Origin: Schizosaccharomyces osmophilus
Taxonomy: Eukaryota > Ascomycota > Schizosaccharomycetes > Schizosaccharomycetales > Schizosaccharomycetaceae
Direction of reading: 5' to 3'
Assembly (NCBI RefSeq): GCF_027921745.1
Contig: NC_079239.1
Span: 957,501 to 1,021,500 of the forward strand
Length of the DNA: 64,000 nt
The position numbers and the translations under genes were made by a program. The stretch's first letter is position 1. Each line of letters opens with the position of its first letter. Below are positions 12,196 through 22,915 of this stretch, piece after piece. The notes under the pieces were generated by a model that was not told the origin of the DNA, made no database searches, and was given only the letters and a program-made list of their open reading frames with translations.

Positions 12196-12682
12196 TCCGA
12201 AAGGAATGAATCTCTTCGGTCAGGCTTGGAATTGCTATCAAGTTTTATTCCAGGTGACAGGTGAACAATGACATTGAATGTAACAAAAGATGTTACGAGT
12301 AAATTAGAAGAAAGAAAAAATAATAGGCATTCTTAATTCTTTCAAGTTGTTTAACAAAGTATACCTTCAAATTTTGAAGACTTATCCTAAAGCTCAATTG
12401 AGAATACTCTGTCGTAAAGGTAAGAGGTAGGAATGTCAAGCAGAACCGGTTTTATGTGTTATACTGTGAGAAAAAATTCATGAAAGTGTTATAAAGAGTA
12501 ACAAATTTTTTCACAAGCTCAATACAGATGCAGACAAATCACGATCATACAAAGTGTTTCATTACCTTTCAGATTACTATCATCTATTACTAAAAAGAAA
12601 ACTCTTAAAGGAACGAGCAAGTCCATCCTGTACATCGTTTTTGCTCATGAATCTCGAATGTGTAGACAAGGGTTTAGGGTCA
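12196..12682. other. Intergenic, saf1 3' end to cid12 start
   Basis: cid12 promoter and saf1 3' UTR. No further gene seen. Confidence 0.5.
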
Positions 12683-13525
12683 TTATGCTCCATTGAGTTC
12701 TTGATAAAACTTACTTAATTCGTCTTCTGGGTCTTGATTTTGTTTCTTTTCAGCATGGTCTTGAGCGACTGGTGAATCATCTTCTCTAGACTTGCGCTTC
12801 TGATTGCGCACAGTTGCAGGGAGAAACTGAGTAGCTTCCTTTCGCAAATCTCGGACGATCGGTTGAGCAGAATACTCTGTAACTACATCCTCTTTCGAAG
12901 CATCAGTTTTCTGGGGTTTTAGTGCTTCTGCGGCATCTGATGTTTTAATATCTGGGGCAACCCGGTTCGATGTGGTTTCATCTCGCCGTCTTCCTACATT
13001 TCGAGCTTTTCTGTTATCCTTTTTCTTCTTTTCCTCAAAAGGATATTCTCCTTCAGGCATTGGTATATCAATTACGGACTCATCAGTCTCTGAACTTTCT
13101 TCTTCCTTTTCGCGATATGACATTCCCGGAGGAGGTACGCCGAATGGATTAAACACTGCATCATAATAAATACTTTTCTTAGGATTTTTAGGCATGAACG
13201 GACGTTTCGGTTTAGTTCTTCGTTCTTCTTCCTTTGTTTTTTCAGACTCAATTCTACCTACCGAATGACCGTGAATATTCTTCTTTCGTATGACAGCTAA
13301 GTCCTTTTCTAAGTTCTGCAAGATTTGTTTATCATGAGCATTAAGGCCTTGCGATCCTTCCAACGCAGCCAATTCCGATATTTGGCGCTCTATTTGTCCT
13401 ACATTTTTATGCGATAGCTTGTCTTCATAGCGCTTGGCTCGTTCTTCGCGGAGCTTGGTTTGTTCCCTCTTCTTCTTTTTTTTTGTTTCCGCTTGAACTG
13501 GATTATACCCTCGTTTAGACAGCAT
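12683..13525 (-). CDS. saf1: Splicing-associated factor Saf1 (WBP11 family)
   Basis: 280 residues, one exon. The N-terminus MLSKRGYNPVQAETKKKKKR is the WBP11/Wbp11 N-terminal signature, followed by a charged coiled-coil (residues ~20-110). A central NPFGVPPPGMSYREKEEE is the proline-containing segment that binds WW domains in this family. The C-terminal half is charged and disordered and ends DELSKFYQELNGA, also typical. WBP11 relatives join the spliceosome around the activation step and regulate PP1 (known of the animal protein); S. pombe Saf1 is splicing-associated. The neighbours cid12 and trm44 match S. pombe. Confidence 0.88.
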   Translation of the reverse strand: MLSKRGYNPVQAETKKKKKREQTKLREERAKRYEDKLSHKNVGQIERQISELAALEGSQGLNAHDKQILQNLEKDLAVIRKKNIHGHSVGRIESEKTKEEERRTKPKRPFMPKNPKKSIYYDAVFNPFGVPPPGMSYREKEEESSETDESVIDIPMPEGEYPFEEKKKKDNRKARNVGRRRDETTSNRVAPDIKTSDAAEALKPQKTDASKEDVVTEYSAQPIVRDLRKEATQFLPATVRNQKRKSREDDSPVAQDHAEKKQNQDPEDELSKFYQELNGA

Positions 13526-14292
13526 ATTGTAATTTTGAAGTGTTGGCTTTCTCTCTAAGTAACGGCCTTAGTTGTCTAGAAGACAATAAAGTCCACCTGA
13601 ACGTTGTCTATACGGAAGCATAATATTGACTATAGGATTTTTTATAATACATTCAAGCAAATTTATTTTCGTCTAGGTCCTCAACCATCTTATATAACCT
13701 CTCAAATTTCCATCGACATGAAATAGCATCAACTTAACTTACAAAGGATAGAAGAATCAGAAGTAAAGCAAATACAAAAGCTTCATGGATTACAAGATAC
13801 TTTGTCAAATCTAAAATGCCATCCTTGTAATACTGTCAAGGCACATCTGTACAAAATTTATAATTTCCGACCAACTTCCTTTACCCTGGATTCTCTCATG
13901 TAAACACATTAGGAAAACGCGCAAACTGTATTTAATATAACTACCAAATAAAGTAACATAATAAGACTACGAGATTACATATATAGCCATTTTTACGAAC
14001 CAACAGCTTCATTTTAAGTCTCAGGTTGGCAGATACAATGGCAATTTTTCTACCACCAAACTAAATGGCCAATAGTCATAGAACGGCCAGTAATTATTTA
14101 CTAGCTCACGAACTATATAGGCCTCAGAGAGTAGTGGTGTTGTTAAATTGCATAAACACTTTAGAGACCCTTTTGTAGGCTTCAAAAACAAGTCACATTT
14201 ACGCGAATCAGTACTTCTTTAAAGTTATCTTGAGCTTGGTAAGAGATCAGATAAAATATAAAATTTAAATAAATTAATTTATGTTTTTGAAT
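13526..14292. other. Intergenic, trm44 3' end to saf1 start
   Basis: 767 bases between two minus-strand genes. AT-rich, no usable frame on either strand and no tRNA or snoRNA box pattern that I can support. Confidence 0.5.
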
Positions 14293-15783
14293 TCAATGAG
14301 ATCTTGAATTTGACGTTGCTACCTGCATAGCATGTTGTAAAAACCCTGAAGCTCCATGATTTTCGTCTATTATTTTTTTTAGAGTATCAGGAGAATAATC
14401 TGCATCTTTCGACGAAGTGATTTGTTGTAAAGATCGTCCAATCAAGGCATAATTTCTGGTACTGGGAATTCGTAAAGGTTCAATTTCAACTTTCCAGTCA
14501 AAGCGTTCGGAAAGTTGACGAATCCATTCTATGTACATGGCATATCGCCCACCGTGCTTTTTGTCCCTGGGCTTCGGAAGGGACCAAGATATCTTCGCTC
14601 CCGTTAAATCATGAACGCAGCACGGTATTGATATGAAGGAAGAGTTTTTGTTCAAACGGGCCAATATCGGAATATAAGGAGTTAACTCGTCTGCATGATT
14701 ACCAATTATGAATGAATTTACAGGAAACCTTCCATCATGAGTCGTAAAACTCTCAACAGGTATAAATGGCAGTGGCTGATCCTCAAGATCTTTCAGGAAG
14801 AATGGTACCAATACTTTTTCAGACAAATTCTTCTGAACGTAATCAGGATATAATTTCCACGATTTTCTTTCACGAGCATCAAAACCATAGCCCAGATAGC
14901 CCTCCGAAAGAAGAATATGCACTAAAAGCCCATTTCCGCATCCAATGTCAACAAAAGTGAATGACTGTTTCGATGGATACATTTGCTTCCAAAGCTCTAT
15001 CAAAAATGTTGCGATTCCCAAATCTTCAAAAACGTGCTTCCTCGGATCCGTTTTTTCAACCCAGCCTTCTATTAGTTGTTTTGAGTATTTTTTCTTGAGT
15101 TCCACGTACGTATCTTGAAATTTATTTCTTTCGACTACCGTGTCATGCAGCATTCGTTTTTCATACCCTTCCACAGTACCCTTGCAATGTTTGTGTAAAA
15201 CCATCAACAGCATATTAGCAGTTCTTTGAAGTCTCGTTGGCAGTTCTTTTTGGTGTTCTGTATTTAATAAATAAGCGACACGAATTTTGGTAGAAGTGTA
15301 TTCCAAAGCAACTCCAGCAACTGCTGGGTGGTAATAGGGTAAATGATCGTAAGGTTGTTCCAAAGATAAATCAAGTTTTGGTAAGTATAGTAAGAGCCTT
15401 TTGTTTTTATCGGTTTCTCCCTTCAACAAAATAGTTTCCTGCTCCATACAAGCATCCAATTGTTGATTTCGAGGGATAATTCGACGGTATATCTTGCGGT
15501 CGACTTGGTAACTGCCGCTGTTAAGGACATTCTCGGATCCTTCATGTAAAATAGAATCATTTTGAGAGTCGCGTAAAATGTCCGTTCGCATAATTACACT
15601 ACTAGTCCGTTCAGGATGGTACACGAGCTCCATGACCATCCTGTCAAAGATGCTAGCTTCGTAACAAACGTCATGTTCCAATATACATCTCCATTCGTAA
15701 GTTTTTAGGGAAGGAATTAGAGGATAATGTGTAACAAGAGTATTGTGAGGCTCTGTTGGCTTCCAGAACGCTGGAAACTTCAT
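14293..15783 (-). CDS. trm44: tRNA(Ser) Um44 2'-O-methyltransferase Trm44
   Basis: 496 residues, single exon. The S-adenosylmethionine motif FVDIGCGNGLLVHIL lies at about residues 277-292, followed by the family-specific GYGFDARERKSWKLYP. FIIGNHADELTPYIPILA and FISIPCCVHDLTGAKISW are the conserved downstream blocks of the Trm44/METTL19 family. The enzyme methylates the ribose of U44 in serine tRNAs (known); a tRNA-Ser gene lies 10 kb away by coincidence. The N-terminal ~200 residues are less conserved. The start chosen gives MKFPAFWKP; no upstream in-frame Met competes. Confidence 0.88.
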   Translation of the reverse strand: MKFPAFWKPTEPHNTLVTHYPLIPSLKTYEWRCILEHDVCYEASIFDRMVMELVYHPERTSSVIMRTDILRDSQNDSILHEGSENVLNSGSYQVDRKIYRRIIPRNQQLDACMEQETILLKGETDKNKRLLLYLPKLDLSLEQPYDHLPYYHPAVAGVALEYTSTKIRVAYLLNTEHQKELPTRLQRTANMLLMVLHKHCKGTVEGYEKRMLHDTVVERNKFQDTYVELKKKYSKQLIEGWVEKTDPRKHVFEDLGIATFLIELWKQMYPSKQSFTFVDIGCGNGLLVHILLSEGYLGYGFDARERKSWKLYPDYVQKNLSEKVLVPFFLKDLEDQPLPFIPVESFTTHDGRFPVNSFIIGNHADELTPYIPILARLNKNSSFISIPCCVHDLTGAKISWSLPKPRDKKHGGRYAMYIEWIRQLSERFDWKVEIEPLRIPSTRNYALIGRSLQQITSSKDADYSPDTLKKIIDENHGASGFLQHAMQVATSNSRSH

Positions 15784-16145
15784 GACAGTGCTTCAAACCA
15801 AAGATGTCTGTGGCGATTATATCAAAAAATAAATGATATGCTTGATAAGCAAGAAAAAGCAAGCGATATAAAGAGTACGAAATGACTAAATAAAGAGGAT
15901 CTGCAAAAACTATGAGAATATGAAGAATTTTCAAAGTGTTTACATCAAGTGACATTGTACCTTGGTATTTGAATCCCAAGTTGTAAAGGCATATCAAGCG
16001 TAATCACATTGAGGGATGCTGAGTAGACCATACGGTTCTCCTTTACCATTTCTTTAAAAAGCATTTAAAGATTGTCATCATCAGAATACTATTTTTGGGC
16101 GACTAGCACTTGCTTTTCAGTTTTAGCTGAGATTTGCAAAAAGAA
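15784..16145. other. Intergenic, trm44 5' side
   Basis: Promoter of trm44 and the Pol III terminator of tRNA-Lys (T5 on the minus strand at 16137-16141). Nothing else seen. Confidence 0.5.
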
Positions 16146-16228
16146 CTCCCAAGGCGAGAATCGAACTCGCAACCTTCTGATGACCTTCTTAAGAGTCAGA
16201 CGCTCTAAACCGATTGAGCTACCCGGGA
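16146..16228 (-). tRNA. tRNA-Lys(CTT) with 8-nt intron
   Basis: Minus strand, 83 nt. The acceptor TCCCGGG pairs with CTTGGGA (two G-U pairs), with a D-arm GCTC...GAGC, an anticodon stem TCTGA/TCAGA and a T-arm GCGAG-TTCGATT-CTCGC. The anticodon loop reads CTCTTA, then an 8-nt intron AGAAGGTC, then the last loop base A. That puts CTT at 34-36 and the intron at the canonical position after base 37. A T5 terminator follows within a few bases. Confidence 0.95.
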
Positions 16229-16297
16229 CTAGCCTGACAAGTGGCGTAAATAGCCGTATTTTTAGCTTATTTTTTTTTGATCAAACAATAAAAAGTT

Positions 16298-16369
16298 GGG
16301 CTGTTCTGGGAATCGAACCCAGGACCACCATCACCCTAAGATGGTATCATACCACTAGACCAAACGGCC
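16298..16369 (-). tRNA. tRNA-Pro(AGG)
   Basis: Minus strand, 72 nt without intron. Anticodon stem CCATC/GATGG encloses loop TTAGGGT, so the anticodon is AGG. T-arm CTGGG-TTCGATT-CCCAG. The acceptor GGCCGTT pairs with AACAGCC except for a C4-A69 mismatch (see findings). A T5 terminator follows. The gene is 69 bases from tRNA-Lys on the same strand. Confidence 0.93.
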
Positions 16370-16878
16370 GCTGCTGATTTAAATCTTGACAATCGATGTA
16401 ACATCCCTTTTTAGCCATTTATAGTGGATGGCTTTCAAGCTTATGTTTTCACGCCGATTGTATGTATTTGTCTTCATCAAGAGTTTCAAATGTTGTTGTT
16501 TGTCGGCGCTTGTTTCAAACTAACGTTTCATCTGGTCTCGCGACATAATGTTCAGTTTTCCTTGAGGAGTTGGAATGTTTAACATTCCTATAATGAATTC
16601 ATTAGTTGACCTGGATATACACCACTCAATTTCGGCCAGACTTAGATTTCAAATTTTATATTCTGTTCCTTGAATTCTTCAGCAGGAGTCCATAATATTA
16701 ACAATTCAGTTTTACTTTTCATCATAAATAATGTTTAATCCACAAACAAAAGGAATGCTATTAAAATAAAATGAGATTATGAACAGTACCGTTGACGACA
16801 AATAAGGAAGACTTGAATTGGACCATAAACTCCAAATATGAATTCGTAAAAAGAGTGCCTTTGGCCGAGACGGCAAAC
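16370..16878. other. Intergenic, tRNA-Pro to Mrp49-type gene
   Basis: Upstream flank of tRNA-Pro (TTTAAAT about 12-18 bases upstream of its 5' end) and the 3' side of the minus-strand ribosomal-protein gene. No other feature seen. Confidence 0.45.
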
Positions 16879-17437
16879 CTAAAAGGTTGCTTCTTTTCCT
16901 TCAAAGGCTTCCTCTGGCTTTGACTGACTAGCTTTTAGTAATTCGGCTTTTAAATCATTAGAAATGGTTTCAGAATGTTTCAACTTCATGCCATAGCTAA
17001 ATAATGGACCCTCGGACGTATGGATGGAAAACGTGGGAGCTTTCTCATTCGGTAACTTGTGTTCGATGTTAAATTTGATGTGTTCGTTGTGGTATTTCAA
17101 GCTCGGGAGATATTCTTTCACAAACTTTCTAGTACCTGGTTAGTGAATTGACAACAATGAACGAAAATGAAATATCGTAGATAACCAGCTCATAACAAAA
17201 AAAAACCCCTTCCTACTTGACTGGAATGCGTCCTTTCAGCTTTTTCAACCTCATTAAAAGCAAAATGGAAATCCATCCTCTTTTTAAAGAAACATACCTA
17301 GCTCCCATATGACCATTCTTGTTATTTAGAGAATATTGAACGCGCACTTCGACAACATTTTTTGGTAAAGGTATAGCAAGTTGTCCTGCGCGAACATTAT
17401 CCAAAACGGCCTTGATTTTCGTGAAAGATTTCGGCAT
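16879..17437 (-). CDS. Mitochondrial ribosomal protein, L51/S25/CI-B8 domain (Mrp49/mL61 type)
   Basis: Two exons on the minus strand, 17437-17298 and 17128-16879. The GTATGT donor, CACTAAC branch and TACTAG acceptor join to read NGHMGA-R-KFVKEYLPSLKYHN, the hallmark of the L51_S25_CI-B8 (thioredoxin-like) domain. The product is about 129 residues. This small fold occurs in mitoribosomal proteins Mrp49 (mL61), MRPS25 and MRPL43 and in a complex I subunit. Schizosaccharomyces lacks complex I and the size fits Mrp49, so that is my choice; no gene name is asserted. It would act in the mitochondrial large subunit. It is divergent from rpb3 across a 281-base gap. Confidence 0.8.
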
Positions 17438-17718
17438 TGATCACTGTAATTCTTTATATATTTTTACTCGACAGAAAATTCACGCAATTTTCCAACTGAC
17501 CCTATTTTTTTAAAATTCAAGGAAAGACTCGTATTGATTTGTGTTTTCTGCCGGGTTCAAGAGTTCCAGCATAAGTGGTAACATGCTACTTCATTTAAGG
17601 ACTCTTTACTTAGCGCCTAAAGTCATTTACGCGCTGCAATCTGAATCACTAAAGCAATTGTTCAGAGTATCGTAGACTCTTTGTCAAGTTGGCCTTGACC
17701 AGACATTCCAATAAAAAA

Positions 17719-18704
17719 ATGAACGCAGAAACGCATACAACTATTCGAAATATAAGTAAAAACTCAGTGGACTTTGTCCTTACAAATACTGATTTATCGT
17801 AAGTGAAGAAATGGGAGGAAAAGTACGTTAACAAGAGCTAGAATTGCAAATTCTTTGCGACGCGTCGTTCTCGCAGAGATTCCTACGGTTGGTATGCAAT
17901 AAAGTGGGTATTTATTGGAAAATAATTCTAACAAAAATAGCGATTGACTTGGTTGAAATTAACGTAAATACGTCTGTTATGCCTGATGAATTTTTAGCAC
18001 ATCGTCTTGGTATGATTCCCTTGAATAGTACCAACATTGATGAACCTCCGCCGGTCGGATTGGAGTATACAAGAAACTGTGATTGTGATCAGTACTGTGC
18101 CAAATGTTCAGTTGAGATGAACTTAAATGCCAAGTGCCTTGGTGAAGGTACTATGGAGGTATATGCAAGAGATCTCGTCGTGTCATCAAATTCAGCACTG
18201 GGTCAACCTATTCTTGCTGATCCTAAAGCCAGAGGACCATTAATTTGCAAACTTCGTAAAGAGCAAGAAATTTCTCTTCGGTGCATCGCGAAAAAGGGTA
18301 TTGCCAAAGAACACGCCAAGTGGTCTCCAACTGCCGCTGTTGCCTTTGAGTATGATCCCTGGAACAAATTACGACACACGGATTATTGGTTTGAAAATGA
18401 CGCAGATGCTGAATGGCCTAAGAGCAAAAACGCAGATTGGGAAGAACCACCTCGTGAAGGAGAAGCAATCAATTATCAAGAAGAACCGAGACGGTTCTAC
18501 ATGGAAGTGGAAGGCGTCGGCTCAATCCCTCCAAACGAAATCATGGTTCAGGGTTTGCGGGTTCTACAGGAAAAGCTTGCGGTTTTGGTTCGTGATTTAG
18601 ATGAAGAACAACCTGCTCAAATGACTACTAATGAGGTTCCTATGGATGAGAATCCAGAAATGAACTGGTCCCCATATCAAAACGGAGGTGATGCTGCTTG
18701 GTAA
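17719..18704 (+). CDS. rpb3: RNA polymerase II subunit Rpb3
   Basis: Three exons, 17719-17798, 17842-17891 and 17941-18704; both introns are under 50 nt. Spliced, the start reads THTTIRNISKNSVDFVL, then SIANSLRRVVLAEIPTV and AIDLVEINVNTSVMPDEF. These are the alpha-motif regions by which Rpb3 dimerises with Rpb11. The zinc loop CDCDQYCAKC follows at about residues 85-95. The total of 297 residues equals the S. pombe length. Rpb3 is the alpha-like assembly platform of Pol II in the nucleus (known). It is convergent with trp3 downstream, as in S. pombe SPCC1442.10c/.09. Confidence 0.96.
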
Positions 18705-19296
18705 TCCAACGATTCGAGAAGACACTTCCCGATTACCTTATTTTTACTCTATATCGTCTGTAGAAATTTCAGATACAGAACTTGTATTATTATTCTTGAT
18801 TTTCTATAAAATGCTTAATAAAAAGCCTGGACGCTTTACCTCATATAATATTTCCGTCTGTTTAGCCTTCGTTCCTCCTTTGACAAACATTTTTTTGGTT
18901 TCCTGCTTTGGAAATTTTTCACTTACCATTAGATTTGGATGCTCTATATTTAGTTTACCTAATTACAAATTACAGTGGTTCTTCTATTGTCTCTTCTTTT
19001 ATTTTACGGATTGGGGTTTGAGAGTACCGAACAAAAATGACATTTGGTACAATATATATCGTTCCCTCCTTTTCAGATATGGTAACATTTCTAGTTATTT
19101 CTCTGAGTTTATTCTAAAATGACATTTTTAAAATAGAATCAATGCTAATGAGACTGTGTTGATAATTTTCGGTTTTTGAGAAATTTAAATGATATGAATA
19201 TCGCATTTATCAATTCTATTTTATTGCATTAAAAGTTTCAACACTCAACTTTTTAATTTTCTACGCCGTACTCATTCTTTATACCATTTCCAATTA
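18705..19296. other. Convergent intergenic, rpb3 / trp3
   Basis: Shared 3' region, T-rich. A 144-residue open frame overlaps it (18688-19122) but has AT-driven composition and no family likeness, so it is not called. Confidence 0.5.
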
Positions 19297-20921
19297 TTAT
19301 TCATTTTGGCCCTTTGCGTAAAGCTTTTCTGCTTCGTCAATCGCTGTAACGTTAGATCTGAGTTTGTTGATGGTCTCAATATATTCAGCTTGCTCATCCG
19401 AATCAAAAACGATGCCGCCACCAGCTTGCAAGTATAAAACTCCGTTCTTGTATACCATGGTTCGAATTGCAATGCAAGTGTCCATTTGATCATCTTTGTA
19501 TCCCCAATGGCCAACGGCACCAGCGTAAATGCCACGCTTCTCGTTTTCTAAGCTAGCAACCAGTTGGATAGCACGCACTTTAGGGGATCCACTAACAGTA
19601 CCTGCAGGAAAAATACTACGGAATGCATCAAATCTAGTTCTTCCTTCTCTAAGAACACCAGAAACTTGAGAGACCAAGTGCTGAACATGAGAAAACTTCT
19701 CAATTGCCATCAATCGATCAACCTGCGTAGTGTCCAGATCACATACGCGATTTACATCGTTTCTTGCAAGATCTACAAGCATAACATGTTCTGCGCGGTC
19801 TTTGACGCTGGAAAGTAGCTCATTTGCTAGAGCTTCATCTTCCTCTTGAGTTTTGCCTCGAGGAACAGTACCGGCAATAGGATGATTGATAATGCGACCA
19901 TCTTCCGACTTGACCAAGAGCTCGGGAGAAGCACCAATAATGTCAAATTCATCACAGTTAAGATAAAACATATAAGGAGAAGGATTGACAGTACGCAAAT
20001 GACGATACAAATTGAAAGGATGCAAGTCTGTAGGGCGAGAGAGACGTTGACTAGGAACGGCTTGGAATATGTCGCCTTGATGAATATGTTTTTTCAGAGT
20101 AGAAACGTAGTTCTTGTAGCCTTCTTCGCCAGTGTTTGATTTGGCTTCATGTCCGAGATGAATATCCTTCTGGGGAGGCAGAGGGATTTCTGGAGCATCA
20201 AGCTTCTTATGAATCATGTTAATTTTGAACAATGCAGCTTCATAAGCCTCTTCCATAGGTCTTCCTTGATCAATGCAAATATGGGAGATAATTTTCACTG
20301 TTTGGTAAGCATGATCAAAGGCAATCAAGTCATCCGTCATGAAGAAGAGAGCCTCTGGTAAGCCAAGACTATCTTGGGTGGGTACATCGGTGGTGGGTTC
20401 AAAGTACTTGATACAGTCATAAGAAACATAACCGACTGCACCGCCACTAAAAGAAGGAAGTCCATGGACAGGAGCAACCTTCACTTCCTTCAATTCACGT
20501 TCCAGACGAGCTAAAGGATCTTCAGATCCGTTAGCCATAAGCACTCGGTATGGGCTACCGATAAAGCTATAACGAGATACATTTTCACCTTGAGAAACGC
20601 TTTCCAAAATGTAAGAATAGCGCTTTCCACGAGAAAGCTTTAGATAGGCAATGGATGGAGTAAGCAAATCCGCTGGAATGACACCATAAACGGGAATTTT
20701 GGTTACATTTTGTTCTTTAGCGATTTGCTTCGCTTGCTCCAAACTAGGATAAATCTATTACGTGGAAGTTAGCAAGACGGTACCTTCGACAGAGACAGAC
20801 CCTACCTTGAAAGCAAAGTCTGAGCATAATGGAGAAGACACCAACCAAAAGACATAGTTCCGCAAACCTTTGAAAGCTTCGGTTCGTAACTTCAAAAAGT
20901 AAAATATAATCTTACCTTCAT
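19297..20921 (-). CDS. trp3: Anthranilate synthase component I (Trp3)
   Basis: Large exon 20754-19297. I join it to a two-codon first exon (20921-20916, ATG AAG) followed by GTAAGA, giving MKIYPSLEQAK and 487 residues. A branch-like GCTAAC and an AATAG acceptor precede the big exon, whose frame has no Met before ...PSLEQAKQ. Motifs: ILESVSQ near residue 46, the tryptophan-feedback element of TrpE; SRYSFIGSP; and the chorismate-binding core IAGTVPRGKT, DLARNDVNRVC, FPAGTVSGSPKVRA and YAGAVGHWGY. The enzyme converts chorismate and glutamine-derived ammonia to anthranilate, the first step to tryptophan, with its glutaminase partner encoded elsewhere (known). Confidence 0.93.
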
Positions 20922-22171
20922 TGCAAATAAAAAGAAAATATGTCAAAATACAACAAGAGAACGGCAGTTCCGTCAAAATCAAGTCCTATGCCAAAAAAGC
21001 GTCTGAAATTTTTTCTAGAAAGAAGGAATTCCCGGCAAAAATTATGGAAAAGAGAAATCAAAAAAGAGGTAAAAGTGAAATGATTCCCTTAAACAGTAGC
21101 AAGTCCAATTGCCTAAAATGAGATTTGAAGAAGACAACTGACAAATTCAATGGTGTATTGCAGTTCATTCCTCGTTATAGTTCTCTATCCATGAAATAGA
21201 TCGTTCCTGCCTTAATACGATATATGGATAAAATCGCTGTGGAGACTATAGAGACTTCATGATACAAAGCATCCTTTTTTTCAAAAAAACTTGAGTAAGA
21301 ACAGCGTCTTTTCTGACTTTCCTGGATCGGTTCGATGGAATAGAAGAGGAGGCAGTCTTGCATAAGGTGAGATGATACTTGCTTTCGTGCAACGGGCTAG
21401 AAAAAGCAGACAGTATAATCGAAATAGGAATTTCTTTCCATTCTTCATCAAATACGATTCTACTTCTTTCGACATCCACTATATCAGCTTCTCCGTTTTA
21501 CTGTTCTTCTATTGCTTATTACCGAACCACAAGGATACCTCGTAAGTAAACAATGGTAAAACATCAAGAATTGTCTAATGCCGATTGAACTGGTTCTTTG
21601 GTATAGAAGAAGAAGAAGAAATACTCGCATGTTAATCGCGAAGACAAGGAGAGCCCGGATTTCAACAATACAATTTGTGGGAGAGCCCTTTAATCAGAGT
21701 AAACTAAAACAGTGTAGTCGCTGATCAGATCTAGTCTAACGTTTCTTTCATAAAAAAATTCTTTCTTCCATGAAAGGCTTTTCCATTCACAAACGGCGAC
21801 TTATCAACAAGGTCCAGCGGGCATGTCAAATCCACAGAGGAGCAGTTTGGGTTGGAGCGTATCCAAAGGAATTGAAGATGTTTATACTATTCTTTAAAAG
21901 GAATAAAAAAAAGAACCTATTCGTCTCAGCGTTCCGGCCTTGGACGATCCTTAGGCATTGGTAAACCCTTAAGCAAGTCAACAGCTTGTTTTCAAAAACA
22001 AAAAAAAACACGAAAAAAAGTTTTAAAGAAAACCTTATAATACTAAGATAACTTGTAAGACGGTTTGGGAATTTCTTTATTGTCCTAAGTGCTATTGGTG
22101 TGTCGTCTTCTGTCTTGACCAACCTATCCTCTGCTAACTCCCCCCTTCGACTCTTTTACAAGAAAAACAAG
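20922..22171. other. Divergent intergenic, trp3 / cox12
   Basis: 1.25 kb between two start sites. It contains short frames on both strands with no recognisable family, and polypyrimidine stretches just before cox12. It is unusually long for this genome and may carry a non-coding transcript, but I see no structure proving one. Confidence 0.4.
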
Positions 22172-22915
22172 ATGGCTGAACAAGAAGAACAAGAAACTCC
22201 TCAGAGATTCACCTTTGGAACTGGTAAGACTTTTGTCAAGCTATCGGAATGATTTCTAACTCAACCTTTAGTTGGTTTTGATGCAAGGTATATCGTTCGT
22301 TAACAAAACTTGAAATATGGAATGAATGACTAAACAGGATGTTTCTTTTAGATTCCCTAACACAAACCAAACCAAACGTATGTCTTAATAGATTTAGAAG
22401 GGTTAGGAGGGTGGATAAAAATGCTTCTCCGTTTGGTTCAAAGAACAGAAAACTAACGCTTTCCCGATAGACTGCTTCCAAAGCTACATTGATTATCATC
22501 GTTGCATTAATGCTAAGGGTGAGGACTTTGTTCCTTGTAAGCAATTCTGGCACGCTTTCCAATCCTTGTGTCCTTCCGGTAAGTGAGAAAGATTCCGATA
22601 CTAGGTTGCAAACTATGTACAGAGAGTTAATTTAATTTAGACTGGGTTGAGCGTTGGGATGAGCAACGTGATAACGGAATCTTCCCCGTCGATTTGTAAG
22701 TGAAATTACAAAATCGCCGATAGTAAACCTTGGTAACTATCAAAAGAACCTATTTTTTGCTTTAAAGGGAAACGAATACAAAACAAAAAGTTGAAAGCTT
22801 TGTTAGAGAGACGTTTTCAATCAACAACCTGGGTTCTGAATTTACCAAGGGAGAGAACCTTGCTACTCTCTTTGCCAAGAACTCCCCTTTCATTAGTCTA
22901 TCAGTTTTAGCTTAA
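22172..22915 (+). CDS. cox12: Cytochrome c oxidase subunit VIb (Cox12), five exons plus possible sixth
   Basis: Exons 22172-22223, 22272-22287 (16 nt), 22352-22377, 22471-22578 and 22641 onward. All joins keep frame and have GTA donors. The standard product ends at TAA 22697-22699 after FPVDL, about 87 residues, the size of S. pombe Cox12. The twin CX9C/CX10C pair (HCFQSYIDYHRC and CKQFWHAFQSLC) marks an intermembrane-space protein oxidised by Mia40. Cox12 sits at the dimer interface of complex IV (known). GTAAGT overlaps the stop, and a coding-like exon 22768-22915 would add 48 residues if 22696-22767 is spliced. The coordinates include that possible exon. Certainty is high for exons 1-5 and low for the sixth. 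Confidence 0.9.

Noticed and set aside
18688-19122. 144-residue open frame after rpb3
   Set aside because: AT-driven composition with Phe/Leu/Tyr excess, overlaps the rpb3 end, no family likeness.
20919-21121. 66-residue plus-strand frame in the trp3/cox12 gap
   Set aside because: Lysine-rich and short, starts opposite the trp3 start codon; composition fits random AT-rich DNA.
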